Made by a program: the position numbers and the translations under genes. A DNA stretch of 64,000 nucleotides from Actinosynnema sp. ALI-1.44 (GTDB lineage Bacteria; Actinomycetota; Actinomycetes; Mycobacteriales; Pseudonocardiaceae), in the NCBI RefSeq assembly GCF_001984155.1, contig NZ_MTQO01000029.1, positions 59,227 through 123,226 on the forward strand, read 5' to 3'. The notes under the pieces were generated by a model, which was not told where the DNA came from, did not search any database, and saw only the letters and a list, made by a program, of their open reading frames with translations. Within the stretch, counting starts at the first letter, position 1, and each line of letters starts with the position of its first letter. Below are positions 35,619 to 43,580 of this stretch, piece by piece.

Positions 35619-36968
35619 ATGAATCCAGTTCCAACCAGGACGGCCGAACCCGTCCCCCGGGTCGTCGGTGACCTGCCGGGGCCGAGGTCCGCCGACTTCC
35701 TGGCACACCAGCAGCGCTGGGAGTCCAACGCGCGGGCGTACCCGAGGCACCTGCCGATCGCGATCGCCGAGGCGAACGGCAGTTTCGTGCGGGACATGGA
35801 CGGGAACGTCTTCATCGACTTCCTGTCCGGTGCCGGAGTGCTGTCCTTGGGGCACAACCACCCCGAGGTGGTCGCGGCGGCCGTCCACCAGTTCTCGGTG
35901 CTCAGCCACGCCCTGGACTTCCCCACACCGGCCAAGCGCGAGTTCACCGACGCCCAGCTGTCCATGCTGCCGCCGGGGATGCGCGACCGGATGAAGATCC
36001 ACTTCTGCGGCCCCACCGGTGCCAACGCGGTGGACGCCGCGCTCAAGCTCTGCAAGACCGCGACCGGACGCGGCGACGTCGTGGCCTTCCAGGGCGGTTT
36101 CCACGGCTCCAGCCACGCCGCGATGGCCCTCTCCGGCCTGGTCAGCCAGAAGCAGCCGATCGCCAACGGCATGCCGGGCGTGCACTTCTTCCCCTACTCG
36201 TACTGCGTCCGCTGCCCGGTCGGGCTCTCGGCGGACAGCTGCCAGACCAACTGCGTCGGTCTGCTGGAGCGGTCGTTGCAGGACGTCAACGGCGGCATCC
36301 CGCGTCCCGCGGCCGTGGTGCTGGAGATGGTGCAGGGCGAGGGCGGGGTCATCCCGGCGCGGGTGGACTTCGTCCGCCGTGTCCGTGAGCTGACCGCGCG
36401 GCTGGACATCCCGCTCGTGGTCGACGAGGTGCAGACCGGCTGCGGGCGAACGGGGACCTGGTTCGCGTTCGAGCAGTACGGCATCGAGCCGGATGTGATC
36501 GTCGCGTCCAAGGCGTTGAGCGGGATGGGCCTGCCGGTCGCGCTGATCATCTACGACAAGCGGCTCGACACGTGGGCGCCCGGCGCGCACTCGGGCACTT
36601 TCCGCGGCAACCAGGCGGCGTTCGCCGCGGGCACCGCGACGATCCGGATCGTCCAGCGTGACGACGTGCTGGGCAACGTCCGGCGGCGCGGTGAGCAGCT
36701 GGCGGACCGCCTGTCGGTGCTGCGCGCTCGTCCAGGGGTCCGCGAGGTGCGGGGCCGTGGCCTGATGTGGGGTGTCGAGCTCACCAGCGCCGACCACGCC
36801 CACGCTGTCCAGGCTGACGCGCTGCGCCACGGGCTGATCGTCGAACTGGGCGGCCGCGACGACTGCGTCGTCCGGCTCATGCCGCCTCTCAACGTGACCG
36901 CCGAGGTGATCGACCAGGCGTGCGCGATTCTGCTGGCTGCCGTCGACCCGGATGTTACCCGTCAGTAG
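35619..36968 (+). CDS. diaminobutyrate--2-oxoglutarate aminotransferase
   Basis: The product has 449 residues of class III PLP aminotransferases. The N-terminal sequence [19 protein letters not shown] and the motif [15 protein letters not shown] are typical of DABA aminotransferases (EctB/Dat). The cofactor region shows [13 protein letters not shown] and the Schiff-base lysine in [14 protein letters not shown]. It converts aspartate semialdehyde plus glutamate to L-2,4-diaminobutyrate. It starts 13 nt after the Pls-like gene, so it belongs to the same operon. There is no ectA or ectC, so ectoine synthesis is unlikely. Confidence 0.9.
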   Translation: MNPVPTRTAEPVPRVVGDLPGPRSADFLAHQQRWESNARAYPRHLPIAIAEANGSFVRDMDGNVFIDFLSGAGVLSLGHNHPEVVAAAVHQFSVLSHALDFPTPAKREFTDAQLSMLPPGMRDRMKIHFCGPTGANAVDAALKLCKTATGRGDVVAFQGGFHGSSHAAMALSGLVSQKQPIANGMPGVHFFPYSYCVRCPVGLSADSCQTNCVGLLERSLQDVNGGIPRPAAVVLEMVQGEGGVIPARVDFVRRVRELTARLDIPLVVDEVQTGCGRTGTWFAFEQYGIEPDVIVASKALSGMGLPVALIIYDKRLDTWAPGAHSGTFRGNQAAFAAGTATIRIVQRDDVLGNVRRRGEQLADRLSVLRARPGVREVRGRGLMWGVELTSADHAHAVQADALRHGLIVELGGRDDCVVRLMPPLNVTAEVIDQACAILLAAVDPDVTRQ

Positions 36969-36994
36969 CATATCGTCGGCATATCGAAAACCGC
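36969..36994 (+). promoter_or_regulatory. VanR-type direct-repeat box before vanH
   Basis: CATATCG occurs twice with 11-bp spacing (36969-36975 and 36980-36986), with TCGG between the copies and AAAA after them. The same arrangement, including the 4-nt spacer, recurs between vanR and vanY. It begins directly after the aminotransferase stop and ends 41 nt before vanH. A promoter of the van operon is therefore expected here, with CATACG near 36994 as a possible -10. Confidence 0.7.
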
Positions 36995-37034
36995 ATACGC
37001 GTCGGCAACACCAGGTCGGCTTGACTCCGGGGTC

Positions 37035-38024
37035 ATGACCTCAGTCGTCCCGCCAGTCCCGACGATGGGCATCACGATCTACGGATGTGAGCGGGACGAG
37101 GCCGTGTTGTTCCGCGAGCTGGCGCCTCGCTGCGGAGTCATGCCGACCATCACCGATGCGGCGGTGTCCGAAGCCAACGTCGACCTGGCCGTCGGACACC
37201 GCTGCATCAGCATCGGCCACAAACACCGGGTCACCAACTCCACTCTGCTCGCGCTCAGCGAGGCCGGTGTCGCGTACATCTCCACGCGAAGCATCGGGTA
37301 CAACCACATCGACGTCGAGTACGCGCAAAGCGTCGGCATCCGCGTCGAGAACGTCGCCTATTCGCCCGACAGCGTGGCCGACTACACGATCATGCTGATG
37401 CTGATGGCAGTGCGCCACGCGAAGGCCATGATCAGGGCCACGGACGTCCACGACTACCGGCTGAACGAGGTACGCGGGAAGGAACTGCGCGACCTGACCG
37501 TCGGGGTCGTCGGAACGGGACGCATCGGCGCGGCCGTCATCGACAGGCTGTGGGGTTTCGGCTGCCAGAAACTGGCCTACGACATTCGCCCCGTCACCTC
37601 CGCCGACTACGTTCCCCTTGACGAACTGCTGCAGCAGAGCGACATCGTCACCCTGCACACGCCACTCACCGCGGAAACGCGCCATCTCCTGGATCGCGGC
37701 CGGATCGACCAGATGAAGCCCGGCGCGTTCGTCATCAACACCGGACGCGGCCCGCTCATCGACACCGAGGCGCTCGTGCTGGCGTTGGAAAGCGGCAGGC
37801 TGGGCGGCGCGGCGCTGGACGTCGTCGAAGGCGAGGAGAACATCTTCTACGCCGACTGCCGCGACCGGCCCATCGACAACAAACCCCTGGTACGGCTGCA
37901 AAGCATGCCGAATGTGCTGATCAGTCCGCACACCGCCTACTACACGGACCACGCCCTGAGCGACACCGTGGAGAACAGTCTCATCAACTGCGTGAACTTC
38001 GAAAGCGGGAAGCAGTATGGATAG
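37035..38024 (+). CDS. vanH: D-lactate dehydrogenase VanH
   Basis: The product has 329 residues. It reduces pyruvate to D-lactate for the VanA ligase. Visible are the VanH-like N terminus (MGITIYGCERDEA, HRCISIGHKHRV), the NADH site GVVGTGRIGAAV, the substrate arginine in NTGRGPLID and the catalytic histidine in ISPHTAYYTDHAL. The start could also be ATG 37062, where the family similarity begins; neither ATG has a strong ribosome site. It overlaps vanA by 8 nt. Confidence 0.92.
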   Translation: MTSVVPPVPTMGITIYGCERDEAVLFRELAPRCGVMPTITDAAVSEANVDLAVGHRCISIGHKHRVTNSTLLALSEAGVAYISTRSIGYNHIDVEYAQSVGIRVENVAYSPDSVADYTIMLMLMAVRHAKAMIRATDVHDYRLNEVRGKELRDLTVGVVGTGRIGAAVIDRLWGFGCQKLAYDIRPVTSADYVPLDELLQQSDIVTLHTPLTAETRHLLDRGRIDQMKPGAFVINTGRGPLIDTEALVLALESGRLGGAALDVVEGEENIFYADCRDRPIDNKPLVRLQSMPNVLISPHTAYYTDHALSDTVENSLINCVNFESGKQYG

Positions 38025-39051
38025 GTTGAGGGTCGGGATCATCTTCGGCGGGGCGGGCGAGGAGCATCCCGTTTCGGTCAAGTCCGCGCAGGAGGTCGCG
38101 AAGAACCTCGACACGGCGAAGTACGAGCCGTTCTGGATCGGGATCACGAAGGACGGCGCCTGGAAGCTCTGCGACGGTCCCGACGGGGACTGGGAGAACG
38201 GCCGTCCGGCCGTGCTATCGCCGGACAGCAGCGTTCGCGGCCTGGTCGTCCTGGGCGAGGGGCACTACGAGGAAATCGGCCTGGACGTCGTGTTCCCCGT
38301 GCTGCACGGCAAGTACGGCGAGGACGGCGCGATGCAGGGGCTGTTGGAGCTGTCCGGCATCCCCTACGTGGGCTGCGACATCCAGAGCTCCGCGCTGTGC
38401 ATGGACAAGTCGCTCGCGTACACCGTCGTGCAGAACGCGGGAATCGCCACGCCGAACTTCTGGATCATCCCGGCGGACGAGACCGTCGACCCGGACCGGT
38501 TCACCTACCCGATCTTCGTCAAGCCCGCCCGCTCCGGGTCGTCCTTCGGCGTCAACAAGGTGTCCGGCAAGGACGAGCTGGCCGGTGCGGTGGCCGACGC
38601 GCGGCAGTACGACTCGAAGATTCTGATCGAGGAGCCGGTCGTCGGCAGCGAGGTCGGGTGCGCGGTCCTCGGCAACGAACTGGATCTGACTGTCGGGGAA
38701 GCGGACCAGATCCGGCTGACCCACGGCTTCTTCAAGATCCACCAGGAGGAGAACCCGGAGAGCGGTTCGGAGAACTCGACGATCCTCGTTCCCGCCGACA
38801 TCTCGGCGCAGGAGCGCGCGCTCGTCCACGACACGGCGAAGGCGATCTACCGCGCCCTGGGGTGCCGCGGACTGTCGCGTGTGGACATGTTCCTGCAGGA
38901 GGACGGCACGGTGGTCCTCAACGAGGTCAACACCTTCCCCGGCCTGACCTCGTACAGCCGTTACCCGACCATGATGGCGGCCGCGGGGATACCGCTCGCC
39001 GACCTGATCGACCGGCTCGTGTCGCTGGCGCTGACGGGGAAAGCCCAATGA
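38017..39051 (+). CDS. vanA: D-alanine--D-lactate ligase VanA type
   Basis: The product has 344 residues and joins D-Ala to D-Lac with ATP, giving precursors with low vancomycin affinity. It shows very high similarity to enterococcal-type VanA over blocks such as VGCDIQSSALCMDKSLAY, FVKPARSGSSFGV and NEVNTFPGLTSYSRYP. The omega loop reads FFKIHQEENPESGSEN; His242 corresponds to VanA His244, the residue that sets preference for D-Lac. It overlaps vanH by 8 nt and vanX by 4 nt. Confidence 0.94.
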   Translation: MDRLRVGIIFGGAGEEHPVSVKSAQEVAKNLDTAKYEPFWIGITKDGAWKLCDGPDGDWENGRPAVLSPDSSVRGLVVLGEGHYEEIGLDVVFPVLHGKYGEDGAMQGLLELSGIPYVGCDIQSSALCMDKSLAYTVVQNAGIATPNFWIIPADETVDPDRFTYPIFVKPARSGSSFGVNKVSGKDELAGAVADARQYDSKILIEEPVVGSEVGCAVLGNELDLTVGEADQIRLTHGFFKIHQEENPESGSENSTILVPADISAQERALVHDTAKAIYRALGCRGLSRVDMFLQEDGTVVLNEVNTFPGLTSYSRYPTMMAAAGIPLADLIDRLVSLALTGKAQ

Positions 39052-39665
39052 AGGAGGATTTCGTCTTCGTCGACGAGATCGTGCCCGGCATCCGCTGGGA
39101 CGCCAAGTACGCCACCTGGGACAACTTCACCGGCAAGCCCGTGGACGGCTACCTGGCCAACCGGATCGTCGGCACGAAGGCGTTGTGCGAGGCACTGGAC
39201 AGCGCGCAGGAGAAGGCCGCGTCGCTGGGCTTCGGCCTGCTGCTCTGGGACGGCTACCGCCCGCAACGCGCCGTGGACTGCTTCCTGCGCTGGTCACAGC
39301 AGTCGGAAGACGGCCGCAAGAAGCCGCGGCACTACCCGAACATCGACAGGTCCGAGATGTTCGACAGGGGATACGTGGCCGCCAGGTCGGGCCACAGCCG
39401 CGGCAGCACCGTCGACCTGACGCTGTACCACCTCGCGACCGGTGAACTCGCCGACATGGGCGGCGACCACGACCTGATGGATTCCGTCTCCCACCACGAA
39501 GCACCCGGCCTCACCTACGTCGAAGCGGCGAACCGCCAGCACCTCCGTTCGATCATGGAAGCCTGCGGTTTCAGCTCGTACGAACGCGAGTGGTGGCACT
39601 ACACGTTGAAAGACGAACCCTATCCGGACGACTACTTCGACTTCCCCATCACACAATGCAGATAA
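39048..39665 (+). CDS. vanX: D-Ala-D-Ala dipeptidase VanX
   Basis: The product has 205 residues. It hydrolyses D-Ala-D-Ala so that only D-Ala-D-Lac enters the cell wall. Zinc ligands His116 and Asp123 (SGHSRGSTVD) and His184 (EWWHY), catalytic Glu181 and Arg71 (WDGYRPQ) all sit at the canonical VanX positions. The start overlaps the vanA stop (ATGA). Confidence 0.95.
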   Translation: MKEDFVFVDEIVPGIRWDAKYATWDNFTGKPVDGYLANRIVGTKALCEALDSAQEKAASLGFGLLLWDGYRPQRAVDCFLRWSQQSEDGRKKPRHYPNIDRSEMFDRGYVAARSGHSRGSTVDLTLYHLATGELADMGGDHDLMDSVSHHEAPGLTYVEAANRQHLRSIMEACGFSSYEREWWHYTLKDEPYPDDYFDFPITQCR

Positions 39666-40102
39666 GACAGGTACACCCCACGGACGCCGCGGCCGTCAAC
39701 GAGCTGCTCGACCAGCTGGGCTATCCCCAGCAGGACGCCGCGGCGACAGCGGCCCGAATCCGGACCTGGGCCGACAACCCCTCGGGCGCGGCCTACGCGG
39801 CCGAGGCCGACGGTGCCCTGCTCGGCGTCATCGCGGTCCAGGTCCTCCCGTTCTTCGAACGAGCCGGTTCCTGGGGCCGGATCGTGGCACTGGTCGTCAC
39901 CGAACACACACGCGGCCAGGGGATCGGCAGCCGGCTCGTGGCCGAGGCGGAAGCGTTCGCGGCCAGCCGTGGGTGCGTCCGCATGGAGGTCACCAGTTCG
40001 GACCGCCGCCAAGGCGCGCACGAGTTCTACCGGCGCCGCGACTACACCGACCAGACAGGACGTTCGACGCGGTTCCTGCGTGATCTGCAGGGGCAGTCGT
40101 GA
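39656..40102 (+). CDS. GNAT-family N-acetyltransferase in the van operon
   Basis: The product has 148 residues. The acetyl-CoA loop is VVTEHTRGQGIGSRLVAEA and the C-terminal half has EVTSSDRRQGAHEFYRRRDY, both typical of GNAT enzymes. It overlaps vanX by 10 nt and the murG paralogue by 4 nt, so it is translated as part of the operon. A GNAT is not a standard vanHAX partner. Its acceptor might be a polyamine product, an amino-sugar or an antibiotic; this is speculation. Confidence 0.8.
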   Translation: MQIRQVHPTDAAAVNELLDQLGYPQQDAAATAARIRTWADNPSGAAYAAEADGALLGVIAVQVLPFFERAGSWGRIVALVVTEHTRGQGIGSRLVAEAEAFAASRGCVRMEVTSSDRRQGAHEFYRRRDYTDQTGRSTRFLRDLQGQS

Positions 40103-41199
40103 CGGCACCGCGCGTGGTTGTCGCCGGTGGCCATTCGGCCGGGCACATCGAGCCGATGATGAACTTCGCCGACGCGGTGCGCCGTCTGGCGCCCACCGCC
40201 GAGATCACCGCCATCGGCACCGCCCGCGGCCTGGACACCACGCTCATCCCGGCCCGCGGCTACCCGCTCGAACTCATTCCGCCGGTGCCGTTGCCGCGGA
40301 CGCTGAACAAGGCACTGCTGCGGACGCCGGGCAGGCTGCGTGACTCGGTACGGGCCGCCGGTGCGGTGCTCGACCGAGTGGGAGCCGAGGTCGTGGTGGG
40401 CTTCGGCGGTTACGTGGCCGTGCCCGCGTACTTCGCCGCCCGCAGGCGGGGCCTGCCGATCGTCGTGCACGAGGCGAACGCGCAGCCCGGGGTGGCCAAC
40501 CGGCTGGCGGCCCGGATGACGACGCACGTGTTCACCGCCGCGCCCGGTGTTCCACTGGCACACGCCACCGCCATCGGGATCCCGTTGCGCCCGGCGATCA
40601 CCGGGCTCGATCGTCACGCGCTGCGCTCCGCCGCCCGGCACCGGTTCGGCCTGCGCAACGACGGACCGGTCCTGCTGGTCACCGGCGGTTCGCAGGGCGC
40701 CAAGACGATCAACGACGCGGTGTCCGGCGCGGCCCGGTCGTTGCGGGCGGCCGACGTGCAGGTGCTGCACATCACCGGACCGCAGCACACGGCGGAGGTG
40801 CCGGAGGGCGAGCCGCCCTACGTGGTGGTTCCCTACGTCGACGAGATGCAGTACGCCTACGCCGCGGCCGACTTCGTGATCTGCCGGTCCGGGGCGATGA
40901 CGTGCGCCGAGCTGGCCGCTGTCGGCCTGCCTGCCGCGTACGTCCCGCTGCCGCTGCGCGGCGGTGAGCAGCGGCTGAACGCCGAGCCTGCCGTCGCGGC
41001 CGGTGGGGCGCTGCTCGTGGACGACGCCGCCCTCACCCCGGGCTGGATCGTGCACACGCTGATCCCGGTGCTCATCGATCGCGAGCGGATGGCGGCGATG
41101 TCGGCCCGCGCGCGGGCGGTCGGCGCGTCAGATGCGGACGTCGTCCTGGCCCGGCACGTGCTCACCGCGGTCACCGAGCGACGCAGGCACGCCTCGTGA
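40099..41199 (+). CDS. MurG paralogue (lipid II synthase type glycosyltransferase)
   Basis: The product has 366 residues with GT28 features: AGGHSAGHIEPMM (N-terminal loop), VVHEANAQPGVANRL, VTGGSQGAKTIND and the C-terminal donor site ADFVICRSGAMTCAELAA. MurG adds GlcNAc to lipid I. A second murG beside van genes presumably handles D-Lac-terminated lipid I. The GTG start overlaps the GNAT stop. The 3' end overlaps the convergent vanS by 72 nt. Confidence 0.85.
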   Translation: MTAPRVVVAGGHSAGHIEPMMNFADAVRRLAPTAEITAIGTARGLDTTLIPARGYPLELIPPVPLPRTLNKALLRTPGRLRDSVRAAGAVLDRVGAEVVVGFGGYVAVPAYFAARRRGLPIVVHEANAQPGVANRLAARMTTHVFTAAPGVPLAHATAIGIPLRPAITGLDRHALRSAARHRFGLRNDGPVLLVTGGSQGAKTINDAVSGAARSLRAADVQVLHITGPQHTAEVPEGEPPYVVVPYVDEMQYAYAAADFVICRSGAMTCAELAAVGLPAAYVPLPLRGGEQRLNAEPAVAAGGALLVDDAALTPGWIVHTLIPVLIDRERMAAMSARARAVGASDADVVLARHVLTAVTERRRHAS

Positions 41200-42300
41200 G
41201 GTCGGGAGCCGCACTGCGACACGGAGACCGCCGGTCGCGCCGGGCGCGAGGGTGAGGGTCCCGTCGTGCGCCTCGGCGATGCTTTTGACGATCGCCAGGC
41301 CAAGGCCGACCCCCGCGTGGTCGCCGACGATGCGTTCGGTGCCGCGCTGGAACGGTTCGGCGAGCGTGGACACCAGCCGGGGGGAGAGCTGCTCACCGGT
41401 GTTCTCGACGGTGAGCTCCACGTTCCTGGGGTGAACGCTGGTCGTGACCCACACGGTGCCCTGTTCGGGCAGGTTGTGGACGATCGCGTTGTGCACGAGG
41501 TTCGTCGTCATCTGCAGCAGCAGGGCGTGTGACCCGAGCGCGGTGGCCACGTCACCGGAGGTCGTGATCGTGAGGCCGCGTTTCTCCGCGAGGGGCAGGA
41601 GCGTCTCGGCGGCTTCTTCCGCGATCAGGGACAGGTCGACCTCCTCCCGCGCGAAGGACCGCTGGTTGGCGCGGCTGAGCAGGAGCAACGCCTCGGTGAG
41701 GTCGATCGCCCTGGTGTTGATGAAGTGGAGGCGTTCGAGGAGGTCGACGGTGTTGTGGCTCGGGTCGTTGCGGGCGACGTCGAGAAGCGTGTGCGTGATG
41801 GCCAGCGGAGTGCGCAGTTCGTGTGACGCGTTGGCGGCGAACCTCCGCTGTTCGGCGTCGTGCGCTTCCAGCCGGGTGAGCATGGTGTCGAAGGCGTCGG
41901 CGAGCTCGCGGAACTCGTCGTCGCGGCCTTCCAGCCCGATCCGGTGGGACAGCTTCCCGCTCGCGGCCAGGCGGGTGGCGTGGGTGATGCGGGTCAGCGG
42001 CGCCAGCATCCTGCCTGCGAGGATCCACCCGCCGACAAGACCGAAGACCAGCAGGAACCCCAGCACGAGTGCCGCCTTCGGGAGGAACGCCTCCACCAGG
42101 TCGGAGCGGGACGGCACGAACGGCGGCGCGGGCGTCCACGGCGGCGGACTCGTTTGCGGCGGGATGTCGATCACCGTCGGCACGTAGCGCAGCAGGAACA
42201 CCCACACGACCGCGAGCAGCAACGCGCCCGCGAGCATCAGGAACCCGGCATAGCTGAGGGTGAGTTTGAGGCGAACGCTCAAGCCAGGTTCCCTATTCAC
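41128..42300 (-). CDS. vanS: sensor histidine kinase VanS type
   Basis: The product has 390 residues. Membrane segments at ~13-37 and ~74-97 flank a short, proline-rich extracytoplasmic loop of about 36 residues (PPQTSPPPWTPAPPF). HAMP follows. The phosphorylated histidine is His160 in NASHELRTPL; ATP-site blocks are LVHNAIVHN and GVGLGLAIVKSI. GTG 42300 overlaps the vanR stop. The assignment as VanS rests on position next to vanR, vanHAX and vanY and on the short sensor loop. Confidence 0.85.
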   Translation of the reverse strand: MNREPGLSVRLKLTLSYAGFLMLAGALLLAVVWVFLLRYVPTVIDIPPQTSPPPWTPAPPFVPSRSDLVEAFLPKAALVLGFLLVFGLVGGWILAGRMLAPLTRITHATRLAASGKLSHRIGLEGRDDEFRELADAFDTMLTRLEAHDAEQRRFAANASHELRTPLAITHTLLDVARNDPSHNTVDLLERLHFINTRAIDLTEALLLLSRANQRSFAREEVDLSLIAEEAAETLLPLAEKRGLTITTSGDVATALGSHALLLQMTTNLVHNAIVHNLPEQGTVWVTTSVHPRNVELTVENTGEQLSPRLVSTLAEPFQRGTERIVGDHAGVGLGLAIVKSIAEAHDGTLTLAPGATGGLRVAVRLPTSRGVPASLGDRGEHVPGQDDVRI

Positions 42301-42973
42301 GGTCCCGTCCAGGTGCGGTGTCGATGCGGTAGCCGACACCGGCCACAGTGGAGATGATCCACGGTTCACCGAGGCGTTTGCGCAATGCCGAGACTGTGAT
42401 TCGCACCGCATTGGTGAACGGGTCGGCGTTCTCGTCCCAGGCCCGCTCCAGCAGTTCCTCGGCGCTGATCACCCCGCCTTCGGCGGCGACCAGGACCTCG
42501 AGCACGGCGAACTGCTTGCGGGTGAGCGCGACGTACCGGCCGTCCCGGTAGACCTCGCGGCGGAACGGATCCAGCCGCAGGCCCGCGATCTCCCGCACCG
42601 GTGGCCTGTTGTGGGCACGCCTGCGGTCGAGCGCCCGGAGTCTGAGCACGAGCTCCTGCAGTTCGAACGGCTTGGTGAGGTAGTCGTCGGCGCCGAGCCC
42701 GAACCCGGAGACCTTGTCGTCGAGCCGGTCGGCGGCGGTGAGCATCAGGATCGGTATGCCGCTCCCGGAGTCGACGATGCTCGCGGCGACCTCGTCACCG
42801 GACGGGCCGGGAATGTCGCGGTCGAGAATGGCGATGTCGTAGGCGTTGACGCTCAACAACTCCAGCGCGGTGTCCCCGTCACCGGCGATGTCGGCCGCGA
42901 TCGCTTCCAGGCGCAGGCCGTCCCGGATCGCCTCTGCCATGTAGGGCTCGTCTTCCACCACCAGCACACGCAC
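42293..42973 (-). CDS. vanR: OmpR-family response regulator VanR type
   Basis: The product has 226 residues from GTG 42973. The receiver domain carries acidic residues in VVEDEP, phospho-acceptor Asp51 in AILDRDIPG and the lysine in DDYLTKPFE. The C-terminal winged helix is of the OmpR type (NAVRITVSALRKRLG, then ISTVAGVGYRI). It is divergent from vanY across the direct-repeat box and overlaps vanS. Confidence 0.9.
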   Translation of the reverse strand: MRVLVVEDEPYMAEAIRDGLRLEAIAADIAGDGDTALELLSVNAYDIAILDRDIPGPSGDEVAASIVDSGSGIPILMLTAADRLDDKVSGFGLGADDYLTKPFELQELVLRLRALDRRRAHNRPPVREIAGLRLDPFRREVYRDGRYVALTRKQFAVLEVLVAAEGGVISAEELLERAWDENADPFTNAVRITVSALRKRLGEPWIISTVAGVGYRIDTAPGRDRE

Positions 42974-42996
42974 GCTCGTGACGGTACAAAAAAGCC

Positions 42997-43014
42997 CATA
43001 TCGTCGGCATATCG
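42997..43014. promoter_or_regulatory. VanR-type direct-repeat box between vanR and vanY
   Basis: CATATCG-TCGG-CATATCG is repeated here exactly as upstream of vanH. Further bases downstream (AAAA, CGC, TACG, GGCAAC) are also conserved between the two places. The box lies 24 nt from vanR and 47 nt from vanY, a good position for control of both divergent genes. Confidence 0.7.
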
Positions 43015-43060
43015 AAAATCGCGTACGTGCTGGCAACGTCACGCGGACTTGTCTGGAAGC

Positions 43061-43546
43061 ATGCCCTACCGCGAATCGACCCGAACAGCGGCCCGGCCTG
43101 CCCTCGGCGCTGTCCCCGTCCCCGTGCCCGTCTTCGACGACGAGACCCCGGCCGTGGCCAACCTCGACCCCGGCCTGCTCGACGCCCTGCGCCGGGCCGC
43201 CACCGACGCCGCGGCCGACGGGGTCGAGATCCTCGTCAACGGCGGCTGGCGTTCCCCGGAGTACCAGGAACACCTGCGCCGCGAGGCGGTCTCGAAGTAC
43301 GGCTCGGAGGAGGAAGCCGCCCGGTGGGTGGCCACTGTGGACACGTCGTCGCACGTGTCGGGGCACGCGGTCGACATCGGGCCCGCCGCGGCCAGGGCGT
43401 GGCTGTCCGAACACGGCGTCCGATATGGACTGTGTCAGATCTACCGCAACGAACCCTGGCACTACGAACTGCGCCCCGACGCCATCCACAACGGGTGCCC
43501 GCCCATGTACGCCGACCCGACGCACGATCCCAGGATGCGGCGGTGA
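43061..43546 (+). CDS. vanY: VanY-type D,D-carboxypeptidase without membrane anchor
   Basis: The product has 161 residues of the M15B family. Zinc ligands are His98 and Asp105 (SSHVSGHAVD) and His134 in EPWHYEL, with Glu131 as probable catalytic base. VanY enzymes remove the terminal D-Ala from precursors. Typical VanY has a membrane anchor; here no signal or membrane segment exists, so the protein should be cytoplasmic. GGAAG precedes ATG 43061. Confidence 0.85.
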   Translation: MPYRESTRTAARPALGAVPVPVPVFDDETPAVANLDPGLLDALRRAATDAAADGVEILVNGGWRSPEYQEHLRREAVSKYGSEEEAARWVATVDTSSHVSGHAVDIGPAAARAWLSEHGVRYGLCQIYRNEPWHYELRPDAIHNGCPPMYADPTHDPRMRR

Positions 43547-43580
43547 CCGGACTACTCGACCTGCTTGGTCCGTACGGCCA

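Noticed and set aside
35619..36968. Ectoine biosynthesis gene (ectB)
   Set aside because: The aminotransferase is of the EctB/Dat kind, but ectA and ectC are absent and it is in an operon with the Pls-type synthetase.
37035..43546. Evidence that the window is part of a glycopeptide antibiotic cluster
   Set aside because: Only resistance-type genes are present. No heptapeptide NRPS, oxygenase (OxyA-C) set, halogenase or DPG/HPG genes occur here; the two P450s have no cluster-like context.
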